Shown here: one piece after another, positions 7,797-15,537 of the stretch | Layout of the letters: each line of letters begins with the position of its first letter | How positions within the stretch are numbered: position 1 is the stretch's first letter | Origin: JAICLK01 sp035478715 | GTDB lineage: Bacteria; Patescibacteriota; Saccharimonadia; Saccharimonadales; UBA4665 | Length of the DNA: 29,201 nt | Assembly: GCA_035478715.1 (NCBI GenBank) | Contig: DATIJK010000043.1 | Location: forward strand, 1-29,201 | Reading direction: 5' to 3' | Notes under the pieces: model-generated | Seen by the model: the letters and a program-made list of their open reading frames with translations, nothing else | The model's database searches: none | What the model was told of the DNA's origin: nothing | Position numbers and translations under genes: made by a program

Positions 7797-7823
7797 AGTA
7801 TATCACAAAACGATATATCGCAA
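7797..7823 (-). promoter_or_regulatory. padR promoter with overlapping dyad operator
   Basis: On the minus strand the order is TTGCGA (7823-7818), a 15-nt spacer, TATACT (7802-7797), then 7 nt to the ATG. The dyad TATATC (7799-7804) N7 GATATA (7812-7817) covers the -10 box and spacer, and the palindrome CGATATATCG (7811-7820) overlaps the -35 side. A repressor bound here would block polymerase. The spacer is shorter than the usual 17 nt. Confidence 0.55.
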
Positions 7824-7857
7824 ATAGTAATATCTGCCTTAATCCTACTATGGAATT

Positions 7858-8163
7858 TTATGCGGCCAGCAGATTGTGAGCTTCAGCGATAAATGATACA
7901 GCATCACTAATTATTGCAAAATCTTGCGCTTTGACCGCGCTTTTAATACCGAAAGTTACTACAATTCTGTCTTCGATAATTATTTCGCCTGGGTGAAGAT
8001 TGTCGAGTCTGGGAGCTAAAACGACCCCGATAACATCATTAGTGTCTAGCAACAATGTGCCTAAATGAAAACTAAATTCAAAAGCTGTCATCGGTGGGTT
8101 AAGTTCGGGAACTGTAAATAAGCCGAATTCTTCACCTAATACATTTTGCACACTGTATTTCAT
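7858..8163 (-). CDS. Hypothetical protein, 101 aa, encoded directly behind a tRNA
   Basis: A small acidic soluble protein of unknown family with alternating hydrophobic strands (GVVLAPRLDNLHPGEIIIED and IVVTFGI), consistent with a compact beta-sheet followed by a C-terminal helix. Its ATG (8163) is only 5 nt downstream of the encoded CCA end of tRNA-Met on the same strand, with no room for a Shine-Dalgarno outside the tRNA. It must therefore be read through the tRNA, or from a promoter inside it. After tRNA 3' processing the messenger would be leaderless. No helix-turn-helix, metal site or signal peptide is visible. Confidence 0.7.
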   Translation of the reverse strand: MKYSVQNVLGEEFGLFTVPELNPPMTAFEFSFHLGTLLLDTNDVIGVVLAPRLDNLHPGEIIIEDRIVVTFGIKSAVKAQDFAIISDAVSFIAEAHNLLAA

Positions 8164-8168
8164 AAAAT

Positions 8169-8245
8169 TGGTAGCGGCGACAGGGATCGAACCTGTGACC
8201 TTAGGCTTATGAGTCCTACGCTCTAACCGACTGAGCTACGCCGCC
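8169..8245 (-). tRNA. tRNA-Met(CAT), elongator type, CCA encoded
   Basis: This 77-nt minus-strand gene folds as a cloverleaf: acceptor GGCGGCG/CGCCGCT (with a terminal G-U), D-arm GCTC/GAGC, anticodon stem TAGGA/GCCTA around loop CTCATAA (anticodon CAT), T-arm ACAGG-TTCGATC-CCTGT, discriminator A and a genomically encoded CCA. The D-arm has C11-G24, and the anticodon stem lacks the GGG/CCC pairs of initiators, so it is an elongator Met or the lysidine-modified Ile2 tRNA. Similarity of the D-arm and variable region to elongator Met favours Met. The closing anticodon-stem pair 31-39 is A-G, an unusual mismatch. TilS, which modifies the Ile2 tRNA, is encoded 630 nt away on the other strand. Confidence 0.95.
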
Positions 8246-8251
8246 GCAGAC

Positions 8252-8324
8252 ACGAGACAAACCTACGGTTTTTCTCGTCGGAGCTTGCGGAATAATCCGC
8301 ATCCGCCTAATGGCGGACCGCTCC
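8252..8324 (-). ncRNA. Candidate structured RNA upstream of tRNA-Met
   Basis: The 167-nt gap between the Nudix gene and the tRNA contains nested perfect stems. GGAGC/GCTCC (8280-8284 with 8320-8324) encloses two adjacent hairpins, TGCGGA-ATAA-TCCGCA (8286-8301) and TCCGCC-TAAT-GGCGGA (8302-8317), giving a three-way junction. Next to it ACGAGA/TCTCGT (8252-8257 with 8273-8278) with inner AAACC/GGTTT forms another hairpin that ends 6 nt before the tRNA. On the minus strand this would be the 5' leader of the tRNA transcript or a separate small RNA. I see no SRP, 6S, RNase P or T-box signature. The strand is inferred from the neighbours. Confidence 0.4.
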
Positions 8325-8412
8325 TGCTCTTTTCCCTATCCGCAATTGAAATCTTTGTGATAATGGGAGTCTATAGAACAGTGCAAAATATAACAGATTT
8401 TATCCCTGTTGG

Positions 8413-8826
8413 CTAGGCGAACAGGTCTGGCCTGGCATTGCGTAGGTTCTGCCACGTAGGTTCAAGCAGCGGACTTGGCAGGTCTTTGAATGTATGCCAG
8501 CCCAGGGCAGTGCACTTTTCCGGCTCCTTGATTTCCGGTTCGCCCGACATCCAATCTGCTTCAAGCCAAATGGCGATAAAATGTTTGCCTTCGGATAAAA
8601 ATAAGTCATTTGCAACAGCCACAAAGCGCACGTTTTTTATCGTCATACCGGTTTCTTCCAGGACTTCTCGTTTGCCGCATTGTTCCCAACTTTCGCCAAA
8701 ATCGATTGATCCGCCCGGTATGCCCCAGGTACCTGCGCCGTGCGATCCTTTGCGTCGCATCATCAAAAATTTGCCGTCGCGCCATACGATTACACCACAA
8801 CCGGCTCCGACTGATGGTTTTTGCAT
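8413..8826 (-). CDS. Nudix hydrolase, NUDT15/MutT-like
   Basis: A 137-aa Nudix protein. The Nudix box is complete (GSIDFGESWEQCGKREVLEETGM: G-x5-E-x7-RE-x2-EE-x-G), so the metal-binding glutamates are in place. Around it, RRKGSHGAGTWGIPGG and the EPEKCTALGWHTFKDLP segment resemble NUDT15/MTH2-type enzymes, which hydrolyse oxidised or modified nucleoside triphosphates. A nucleotide-pool cleaning role is a reasonable inference, but the substrate is not fixed by sequence. On the minus strand a TACAAT box (8833-8838) ends 6 nt before the ATG, so translation is probably leaderless. It diverges from tilS with only 47 nt between the start codons. Confidence 0.9.
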   Translation of the reverse strand: MQKPSVGAGCGVIVWRDGKFLMMRRKGSHGAGTWGIPGGSIDFGESWEQCGKREVLEETGMTIKNVRFVAVANDLFLSEGKHFIAIWLEADWMSGEPEIKEPEKCTALGWHTFKDLPSPLLEPTWQNLRNARPDLFA

Positions 8827-8873
8827 GTTGCAATTGTAACCTATTTATGGGGGTGGCAGTATACTATTAATGA

Positions 8874-9746
8874 ATGCAAAAGCTTTACGTGGTGGCAGTT
8901 TCAGGCGGAGTGGATTCGGTGGTGTTGCTCGACATGCTTGTGACGCGCGGCAATTCGCAACTAATCGTGGCGCATTTTGACCATGGTATAAGACAGGACT
9001 CAAGGACAGACAGGGAATTTGTCCAGGAATTAGCTTATAAATACGGCTTGCAGTTCGTTTTTGACGAGGGAAAACTAGGGCCAGGCGCGAGTGAGGCGAC
9101 AGCACGCGATGCTCGATATAATTTTTTACGGAAAGTAAAAGATGCATCTGGTGCCGTTGCGATTGTCACGGCCCATCACGAGGACGATCTGCTGGAGACG
9201 GCAATAATCAACCTGATCCGCGGTACCGGTCGCAAAGGGATAAGTTCTCTTAAATCCACTGACGAGATCCAGCGTCCTTTGCTCAATATCCCTAAATCCG
9301 AAATTAAAAAATATGCGCAAGAACACGGATTAAAATGGCACGAAGATAGCACAAATAACGATAATAAGTATCTGCGTAATCATGTCAGGCATAATATTAT
9401 GCCGAAGTTTAATAATGATTCACGCCGCAGATTACGGGAATATATTGACATCGCCAGACTTACTAATGACGAACTTGACAGTCTGCTCGTGCGACAGCTT
9501 GCCGGCCAACCGGCTACAAATGTACTTGACCGGAAATGGTTCGCTAATCTGTCGCACGCTGTTTCGCGTGAAGTTATCGCCGCATGGCTGCGCAGCAACG
9601 GAATCACCGGTTTTGACCGGAAAACCATCGAGCGAATCGTCATTTCTGCAAAAACTTTCGCTTCGGGTAAACGAATTGACGTTGACGCGAGGTATAATAT
9701 AGAAGTAAGAAAGGATATTTTGGCACTCGTACCCCGCGAGCGCTAG
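8874..9746 (+). CDS. tilS: tRNA(Ile)-lysidine synthase
   Basis: A 290-aa protein with the PP-loop SGGVDS at residues 10-15, then VAHFDHGIRxDSRxDxxFV, the conserved TAHHEDDLLET (HHxDDxxET) and NLIRGTGRKGISSL, and the strand DSTNxDxxYxRNxxR typical of TilS. It converts C34 of tRNA-Ile(CAU) to lysidine with ATP and lysine, so that AUA is read as Ile. It is shorter than the E. coli enzyme and keeps the catalytic domain plus a helical domain, without the long C-terminal extension. A TATACT (8860-8865) ends 8 nt before the ATG and no Shine-Dalgarno is present. An out-of-frame ATG lies at 8870. ftsH follows 36 nt downstream, an arrangement seen in many bacteria. Confidence 0.95.
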   Translation: MQKLYVVAVSGGVDSVVLLDMLVTRGNSQLIVAHFDHGIRQDSRTDREFVQELAYKYGLQFVFDEGKLGPGASEATARDARYNFLRKVKDASGAVAIVTAHHEDDLLETAIINLIRGTGRKGISSLKSTDEIQRPLLNIPKSEIKKYAQEHGLKWHEDSTNNDNKYLRNHVRHNIMPKFNNDSRRRLREYIDIARLTNDELDSLLVRQLAGQPATNVLDRKWFANLSHAVSREVIAAWLRSNGITGFDRKTIERIVISAKTFASGKRIDVDARYNIEVRKDILALVPRER

Positions 9747-9782
9747 GCAAAATCCTAGCAGCCCTGTATAATAATTATTCAT

Positions 9783-11648
9783 ATGGATAAAAAACCGTTC
9801 AGATCAAAGCAGACTCCCGGGCGCAGCAAGAACTTCCGCAGCGCCGGATTTATCGCACTTATGGTGCTGTTCGTATTAGTGATATTCGCTGCATATAGCC
9901 AGCCCAGCCAGCTCAAAAATATCCCGCTATCGCAAGCGGTCACAAATTCCAACCAGGGCAAATATTCCAAGATTGTCGCGGGCGGCGACGAACTGACAAT
10001 CACCAAGAAGGGCGAAGATAAGGCAACACTCAAGAGCTATATGGATCCAAACGCCAGCCTTAAAGAGCAGGGCTTCGAATTGAATAAGACGACGATACAG
10101 TACAAACCGCAGACGTCTACGGGCTCGACGATAGCGACTATCGGGTTAACATACATTTTGCCGGTAATTATCATAAGTTTCCTGTTCTTCTTTATGATCC
10201 GAAGTGCGCAGGGCCAGGGCAACCAGGCGTTGAGTTTCGGTAAGAGTCGCGCGAGGCTATATGGCAACGAAAAAGACAAAGTAAGTTTCAAAGATGTAGC
10301 AGGCAGCAACGAAGCCAAGCAGGATCTTGAGGAAGTCGTTGAATTTTTGAAATTCCCCAAGAAATTCGCTAGCGTTGGCGCACGGATTCCAAAGGGTGTC
10401 TTGCTGGTCGGGCCTCCGGGCACCGGTAAGACGATGCTTGCTCGCGCGGTTGCCGGCGAGGCAAATGTGCCGTTCTTCAGTATCTCCGGATCGGAATTCG
10501 TCGAGATGTTCGTGGGCGTGGGTGCTTCGCGTGTGCGTGATTTATTCGCGAAAGCCAAGAAAAACGCGCCGTGCATTATCTTCGTCGATGAAATTGACGC
10601 CGTTGGGCGCCGTCGCGGTTCAGGTATGGGCGGCGGGCACGATGAGCGAGAACAGACGTTGAACCAGATTCTGGTAGAAATGGACGGCTTCGAACAGGGG
10701 CAGAATGTTATCGTTTTGGCTGCGACTAACCGTGCAGACGTGCTTGACCCCGCTTTGCTTCGTCCTGGCCGTTTCGACCGGCGCGTGAATATCGGTTTGC
10801 CAGACCGCAAAGACCGCGAAGCGATTTTGAAAGTTCATTTCGAAAAGAAGCCGCTTGCAAAAGCCGTTGACCTCGATGCTTTAGCGGCAAAATCAGCCGG
10901 TAGTTCGGGTGCAGACCTGGCGAATATCGCCAATGAATCTGCGATTATTGCAGCACGCAAAGATCACAAAGAAATTTCTAACGCAGATGTAACCGAAGCC
11001 TTCGAGCGTGTTGCCATCGGCCCGGAGCGCAAGAGTAAGATCATGTCCGACAAAGAAAAAGAGCTGACTGCATTCCACGAAGCCGGCCACGCCATCGTCG
11101 GCCATGTATTGCCGGATAGCGACCTGGTGCATAAAGTTACCATCATCCCGCGCGGCGGTACCGGCGGTGTCACCTGGTTCATCCCGCCCGAAGACCGTGT
11201 ATACACTTCAATCATCGAGTTTAAAGATGTTCTGGCTCGCGCTCTCGGTGGCCGTATCGCCGAAGAAGTAATATATGGTTCGGAGCGAGTTACAACCGGT
11301 GCTGGCAACGACCTGCAAAAAGCCGCCGAAATCGCCCGCGACATGGTAGTTAACCAGGGTATGGGTAAGCTGTTGCGTGACCAGGTATTCCATGTGGATG
11401 ACGGCATGATGCTCGACCGCCTGGTACACGAACGCGAATATTCCGACGAAACTGCTAAGGTTATTGATGACGAGGTAGAAAGCTTGATTACAGAAGCAGC
11501 CAACCGCGCTCGTGCAGTCATCAAAGCGAACCTGCATTACCTAACAGCATTAAAAGACAGGCTATTAGAAAAAGAAACGGTAGAAGCCGAAGAAGTAAAA
11601 GAACTCTTCAAAGGCAGCCACCTCCCCAAAGCTGCGGCGCTGTACTAA
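9783..11648 (+). CDS. ftsH: ATP-dependent membrane zinc metalloprotease FtsH
   Basis: A 621-aa protein with the full FtsH order: a membrane helix at about 23-40, a periplasmic/extracellular segment, a second helix at about 117-139, Walker A GPPGTGKT (210-217), Walker B IIFVDE (265-270), the second region of homology around TNRADVLDPALLRPGRFDRR (315-334), and the zinc site HEAGH (432-436). The pore motif FVGVG is present. FtsH extracts and degrades membrane and regulatory proteins. TATAAT (9767-9772) lies 10 nt before the ATG, with a weak 6-bp hairpin just upstream (9742-9759). The C-terminus is short after the protease domain. Several long frames run on the opposite strand of this gene; they are codon-bias shadows. 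Confidence 0.98.
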   Translation: MDKKPFRSKQTPGRSKNFRSAGFIALMVLFVLVIFAAYSQPSQLKNIPLSQAVTNSNQGKYSKIVAGGDELTITKKGEDKATLKSYMDPNASLKEQGFELNKTTIQYKPQTSTGSTIATIGLTYILPVIIISFLFFFMIRSAQGQGNQALSFGKSRARLYGNEKDKVSFKDVAGSNEAKQDLEEVVEFLKFPKKFASVGARIPKGVLLVGPPGTGKTMLARAVAGEANVPFFSISGSEFVEMFVGVGASRVRDLFAKAKKNAPCIIFVDEIDAVGRRRGSGMGGGHDEREQTLNQILVEMDGFEQGQNVIVLAATNRADVLDPALLRPGRFDRRVNIGLPDRKDREAILKVHFEKKPLAKAVDLDALAAKSAGSSGADLANIANESAIIAARKDHKEISNADVTEAFERVAIGPERKSKIMSDKEKELTAFHEAGHAIVGHVLPDSDLVHKVTIIPRGGTGGVTWFIPPEDRVYTSIIEFKDVLARALGGRIAEEVIYGSERVTTGAGNDLQKAAEIARDMVVNQGMGKLLRDQVFHVDDGMMLDRLVHEREYSDETAKVIDDEVESLITEAANRARAVIKANLHYLTALKDRLLEKETVEAEEVKELFKGSHLPKAAALY

Positions 11649-11745
11649 TTCGTTTGATTGTTGTATAAATAGTTCCTGATAACTCAAGGATGTTGGTTGA
11701 TTGCATGGTTCAGGATATCTGGACTCGAATTGGCCAACTATTTAT

Positions 11746-12306
11746 ATGAAAAGAAGCTATGAAGTTTTTAGTGGTGCCACTGCGGCGGTGGTCCTTGGTC
11801 TGGGAATAATGGCTTGTGGCAGCAGTAAGCCAAATCCCGAACAAACCAGGATCGTTACCACGATGACTCCTGATATGGCTGGGTTCCTTAAGCCGGGCAG
11901 TACTACTACTTGTTATAGAGGCGGGGCTCGTCCGTGTGCAATACTAATCAGGACTAGGCCGGCATTATCTAGCGCTATTATAAATGCAGACCCAGCAAAC
12001 CAAACTACAGTTTATTGGCCGCGAGAAGCCTACAAAGATTACGCTGGCGATAGCGTTGGGATAGTATGCTATGTTTCGGATGGTCAGCGCGTTGCACCCT
12101 ACGAAGGCAATTCATCATCCACAGATTGGCTCGGAGTTGCGGTGCTGTTGCGACGTGTTGTCAATCCGGAAGTTCAAGCAGAGTTGCATCAGAAGGACCC
12201 AAGTTTACGTGTTATTACGGTTGGCGGAAATTCGGCAGTAGTGGGCTTTGTATCCGTAGAGGACTTCGGCCAATATGCGCCGCCAAACAATGTACCAAAG
12301 TGTTAA
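11746..12306 (+). CDS. Predicted lipoprotein, 186 aa
   Basis: The start at 11746 gives a classical lipoprotein signal: MKRSYEV, then a hydrophobic stretch and lipobox GIMAC with the lipidated Cys at residue 24, followed by the Gly-Ser-Ser linker. An upstream TTG in the same frame (11701) would bury this signal, so I reject it. The mature domain has four further cysteines (in TTTCYRGGARPC, GIVCYV and the C-terminal NVPKC) that could form two disulfides, in line with an exported protein. No enzyme motif is recognised. It follows ftsH by about 100 nt, and a TATAAAT at about 11664 could be a distant promoter. Confidence 0.75.
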   Translation: MKRSYEVFSGATAAVVLGLGIMACGSSKPNPEQTRIVTTMTPDMAGFLKPGSTTTCYRGGARPCAILIRTRPALSSAIINADPANQTTVYWPREAYKDYAGDSVGIVCYVSDGQRVAPYEGNSSSTDWLGVAVLLRRVVNPEVQAELHQKDPSLRVITVGGNSAVVGFVSVEDFGQYAPPNNVPKC

Positions 12307-12401
12307 CTTTGAACCAGAACCTAAATTATAATAAGCTACCTTATTAGCAGTTTAGTTGACAGTTAAGTGGTAACGCTTTACGTTTAATCTGTGGGTGCTA
12401 A

Positions 12402-12716
12402 ATGAAAATTAGTCCGAATGTATTAAAAGTTGAGCTGCCTTTAATCGCCTTGTCATTGGCTATTGAAATTGCAGCAATCGGCGCCGGTGAACATGCAGCT
12501 AGTCTTATGGACGGCGATTGCGATGCACGAAACGCTTGGCATATTTATTGCGTGTTGTTTGGGGTGACAGGTGTAATTACAGCTATTACCTATTTGGTTT
12601 TCGCAATCAGACAGAAGCGATTCAAGTCGCTCATTGCTGCAATCTTATTAACAGTTACCTGTATCATGATGGCAATCGCTGCCGCGTTCACCTCTATATT
12701 TTGCTTAACGTTCTGA
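12402..12716 (+). CDS. Small membrane protein, 104 aa, about three helices
   Basis: Unrecognised. Hydrophobic helices lie at about residues 12-32, 46-68 and 75-100, with a short polar loop (EHAASLMDGDCDARNAWHIYC) between the first two and a basic loop (RQKRFK) before the third. The positive-inside rule puts the basic loop in the cytoplasm and the Cys-containing loop outside. A TTGACA at 12356-12361 with a weak TACGTT 17 nt later could drive it. There is no clear Shine-Dalgarno before the ATG. It lies between the lipoprotein gene and the kinase-fold gene, on the same strand as both. Confidence 0.65.
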   Translation: MKISPNVLKVELPLIALSLAIEIAAIGAGEHAASLMDGDCDARNAWHIYCVLFGVTGVITAITYLVFAIRQKRFKSLIAAILLTVTCIMMAIAAAFTSIFCLTF

Positions 12717-12738
12717 GTCGGTCGGTAGCTTCAAGGTA

Positions 12739-12767
12739 TTGAAAAAAATACAAAAATAGTGTATAAT
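12739..12767 (+). promoter_or_regulatory. Sigma70 promoter of the kinase-fold gene
   Basis: TTGAAA (12739-12744), exactly 17 nt, TATAAT (12762-12767), then 10 nt to the GTG start at 12778. This is one of the clearest examples of a promoter placed for a leaderless messenger. Confidence 0.75.
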
Positions 12768-12777
12768 ATATACTATT

Positions 12778-13821
12778 GTGAGTGTTTTGACCCCTGATAG
12801 GTATATTCGACAGGCCGAAATTGAGATGGTCGCTGTTGAAACGGCATTTTCTGGCGAGTTTTTGATTGGTAGTCTGATTCAAGATGCCGGTAGAATTGCT
12901 TTGATGGGTCAGTTTCCTGAACATTACGATAGTTCCTATCCCGATTTATTCCGATTCGCACCCGAACTGCACACAATTACCGCTGATGCTTTTCATAGGA
13001 TTCTCAATGGAATAAAAGCCGATCCAAACGGGCAACCAGCGATAGAAGCAGCTGCCGCTGCAATCAGCCGCTACGGTGATTTTGAAAGCCACGTAACACG
13101 ATTAGAACGTGATATTCCTGCAGGGAAAGTTCGTACAGTAGGTGCTGGCGTAGATTCTTGGACATATAAAATCACCGCCGGCTCAAATAACTATGCCGCG
13201 AACATCCCGCGCCCTCAGCCGCTAAACATTAGCGGTAGTACGTTTAATCTCGTAGATTTGCTGGGTGGACCGGACCGGTTTATGTCATTCAAAACTGCAT
13301 CAAAAGCAACTGCTTTAGCATACGGACACGGGCTAGAAAATGCGCAACAACTCGTGGCATATTCTGCGAATGAAAACGTTTGCTTATCCGAGTGGGTAGA
13401 CGGTAAAGGGGCGCATACACTTTACGTGGACGACCTACCAGATATTAGACCAAAAGATATCCGTCAGTATGTCCATACAATCGCGCAATTGGCAAATCGA
13501 GGATTGACAATTGATTACGGATTGAACGCGGCGAACCCATCGAACATTCTATGGCATTCTGACAATGGCTTCACAGTTATTGATTATAACCACCGTCAAC
13601 CAACTCAAAATGATTTACGCGATTCGATGCATGTATTGGTTAAATCGCTCATTTGCCCGCCAGATTCTTTTAATAACACTTGGCAGTCGGAAGACCCGTT
13701 AAAATATAGGGAAGCACAAAACCTGCTCAGTGTGCTCGGTGATCAAGCCTACAGTGAGCTCGGAGTGGCAATCGCACTTAATGTTGACCAAATAGACCAG
13801 GATATCCGCAGCAGAAGGTAA
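12778..13821 (+). CDS. Protein-kinase-fold (aminoglycoside phosphotransferase-like) protein, divergent
   Basis: A 347-aa protein starting with GTG. Residues 1-115 are a helical region I do not recognise. From about 116 the order resembles a kinase fold: a glycine-containing strand pair (VRTVGAGVDSWTYKI, 118-132), a hinge-like SEWVDGKG (204-211), a long helix (227-240), then RGLTIDYGLNAANPSNILW (241-259) in the place of the catalytic loop and FTVIDYN (265-271) in the place of DFG. The HRD Asp may correspond to Asp246, Asn256 to the loop Asn, and Asp269 to the metal-binding Asp. The strand-3 Lys is not obvious, so activity is uncertain. The assignment is my inference from motif order and needs a profile search. 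It is transcribed alone from a strong promoter. Confidence 0.55.
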   Translation: MSVLTPDRYIRQAEIEMVAVETAFSGEFLIGSLIQDAGRIALMGQFPEHYDSSYPDLFRFAPELHTITADAFHRILNGIKADPNGQPAIEAAAAAISRYGDFESHVTRLERDIPAGKVRTVGAGVDSWTYKITAGSNNYAANIPRPQPLNISGSTFNLVDLLGGPDRFMSFKTASKATALAYGHGLENAQQLVAYSANENVCLSEWVDGKGAHTLYVDDLPDIRPKDIRQYVHTIAQLANRGLTIDYGLNAANPSNILWHSDNGFTVIDYNHRQPTQNDLRDSMHVLVKSLICPPDSFNNTWQSEDPLKYREAQNLLSVLGDQAYSELGVAIALNVDQIDQDIRSRR

Positions 13822-13906
13822 TAATTATAATGCCTTGCTCTTCAATACATATGGCTAAAAAGCTGTCATCAGATTGCATGCTGTTTTATACTTAAGAACT
13901 GTATAG

Positions 13907-15511
13907 ATGCCCCCCGAAGTTCACGCAAAACCGGCTAAAAAATCGCGTCTGATACCAATAAGCTCAATCGCGCTGCTGCTGATAAGCAGCCAGTTGGTTG
14001 GGCAGGTATTGGGGTTTTTGCGTACCAAAATGGTGGCAAACAATTTTCCAACGACGGGGCCGCAGAGTACGGATGCATATTTCGCCGCATTTAATATTCC
14101 CGATTTCTTTTTCTTCACGTTAGCCGCCGGCGCGCTGGGTGTCGCTTTTATGCCGGTACTCTCTGACCATTTGGCCCGCGGTGATCGCAAGGGTATGTGG
14201 CAACTATCTGCAAGCTTGATGAATTTACTGTCGATGGTTATGCTGGGCGTCGCCGTGATAATCATCGTGTTTGCCGAACCGTTGATCCACTACATTGTGG
14301 CACCGAAATTAACAGGCGCAAATCTGGATAACGCGGTCACGATTATGCGGTTGCTGGCTTTTAATCCCTTACTGTTCACGCTTTCCGGCGTGCTTACGGC
14401 TACGCAGCAGACGCTTGGCCGGTTCTTCTTTTATGCGATTGCTCCGCTGTTCTATAACCTGGCGATCATCGTCAGTATCCTAGTGTTCCGGCATAATATC
14501 GGGATCGTTGGGTTGGGAATCGGTGCGCTAGTTGGCGGCATAATCCAACTGCTGGTAGTGATAGTTGGTTTGCAGGGGCTGAATTTCCACTGGCGGCCAA
14601 AGATCCTGTGGGGCAGCAAAGATTTCCGCACAATATTGCGTAATCTGCCACCGCGTTCAATTGACCAAGGCATCGACCAGATCGAAAACATCGTCGAAAC
14701 CAATATCGCCAATCATATCAGGGCAGGCTATGTCAGCTACTACAACTACGCGTACACGCTGGCAACGGCTCCGATACTATTAATTGGATCTGCGATTTCG
14801 ACTGCTGCCTTTCCGCGACTGAACATGCGGCTGAGCCAGGGCAGGCCTGATTTGTTCCGCCGCGACTTCCTGATGGTTTTGCGTGCGATAATCTGGATTA
14901 CCATGCCCGTTGCGGTGATATGTTATTTCGCCCGGGGTTATCTAGCCCGCATCATTTTTGGTAGTGATGCACCCGAAATTGCCGTGATTTTCGGATTCCT
15001 GACGACCGCCATCGTTTTCCGAACGATTTATACTATTATTTCGCGATGGTTCTATGCCCAAAAAGATACCGTCACGCCGCTGATAATCTCTATCTTTACG
15101 ATCGGTTTAAACATTTTTCTGGCATATACTTTGTCGCGTCCAACATCGTACGGCGTAGTCGGTCTTGCTATAGCGCAATCACTTGTTGCTGCATTTGAGG
15201 TTATTATTCTGTTTGTCATCATGGTAATCCGAGATCACAAACTGCTTGATGGCGCGTTCTTCGGCGGCGTGGGCAGGATATTGTCAGTAACCGGATTCAG
15301 CATAGTTGCCGGCGCAACCGTTGCCTCCGTATTGCCGCTTGGGGTAAACGACAAGGGCTACACGGTACTCGGCACAAAACTATTGGTGATTACTGCTGTC
15401 GTATTTACCGTACACATCACAGTGTCAGCACTTTTCGGATTGGATGAAGTTAAGCCGGTATTTCGCAGACTTAAGCAATTCATTCTAAAACCGATTAGAG
15501 TTCAATTCTAA
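13907..15511 (+). CDS. murJ: Lipid II flippase MurJ (MviN)
   Basis: A 534-aa polytopic membrane protein with about 14 hydrophobic helices. The MurJ N-terminal signature is clear: LVGQVLGFLRTKMVANNFPTTGPQSTDAYFAAFNIPDFFF, with the conserved Arg of the first helix and the Asp of TDAYF, followed by AAGALGVAFMPVLS. MurJ moves lipid II from the cytoplasmic to the outer membrane face for peptidoglycan synthesis. A basic cytoplasmic N-terminus (AKPAKKSR) precedes helix 1. TATACT at 13887-13892 lies 14 nt upstream of the ATG; there is no Shine-Dalgarno. lepA follows 26 nt after the stop but with its own -10 box. Confidence 0.95.
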   Translation: MPPEVHAKPAKKSRLIPISSIALLLISSQLVGQVLGFLRTKMVANNFPTTGPQSTDAYFAAFNIPDFFFFTLAAGALGVAFMPVLSDHLARGDRKGMWQLSASLMNLLSMVMLGVAVIIIVFAEPLIHYIVAPKLTGANLDNAVTIMRLLAFNPLLFTLSGVLTATQQTLGRFFFYAIAPLFYNLAIIVSILVFRHNIGIVGLGIGALVGGIIQLLVVIVGLQGLNFHWRPKILWGSKDFRTILRNLPPRSIDQGIDQIENIVETNIANHIRAGYVSYYNYAYTLATAPILLIGSAISTAAFPRLNMRLSQGRPDLFRRDFLMVLRAIIWITMPVAVICYFARGYLARIIFGSDAPEIAVIFGFLTTAIVFRTIYTIISRWFYAQKDTVTPLIISIFTIGLNIFLAYTLSRPTSYGVVGLAIAQSLVAAFEVIILFVIMVIRDHKLLDGAFFGGVGRILSVTGFSIVAGATVASVLPLGVNDKGYTVLGTKLLVITAVVFTVHITVSALFGLDEVKPVFRRLKQFILKPIRVQF

Positions 15512-15537
15512 ATCACCTCTGGTATAATTGGCGGACA

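Noticed and set aside
8246..8345. T-box riboswitch or SRP/6S RNA before tRNA-Met
   Set aside because: No T-box AGGGTGG-type sequence, no SRP GGAA-tetraloop core, and no long 6S-like bubble could be found.
9742..9759. Terminator between tilS and ftsH
   Set aside because: A 6-bp GCTAGG/CCTAGC hairpin is present, but it is short, overlaps the tilS stop and has no T-run.
10037..10810. Long 257-aa frame on the minus strand inside ftsH
   Set aside because: It lies fully opposite a gene with intact FtsH motifs, is very rich in Ser/Pro/Arg, and has no ribosome-binding site or homology I recognise; a codon-bias shadow.
11701..11745. Earlier TTG start for the lipoprotein gene
   Set aside because: It would place 15 residues before the signal peptide and destroy the lipoprotein signal.
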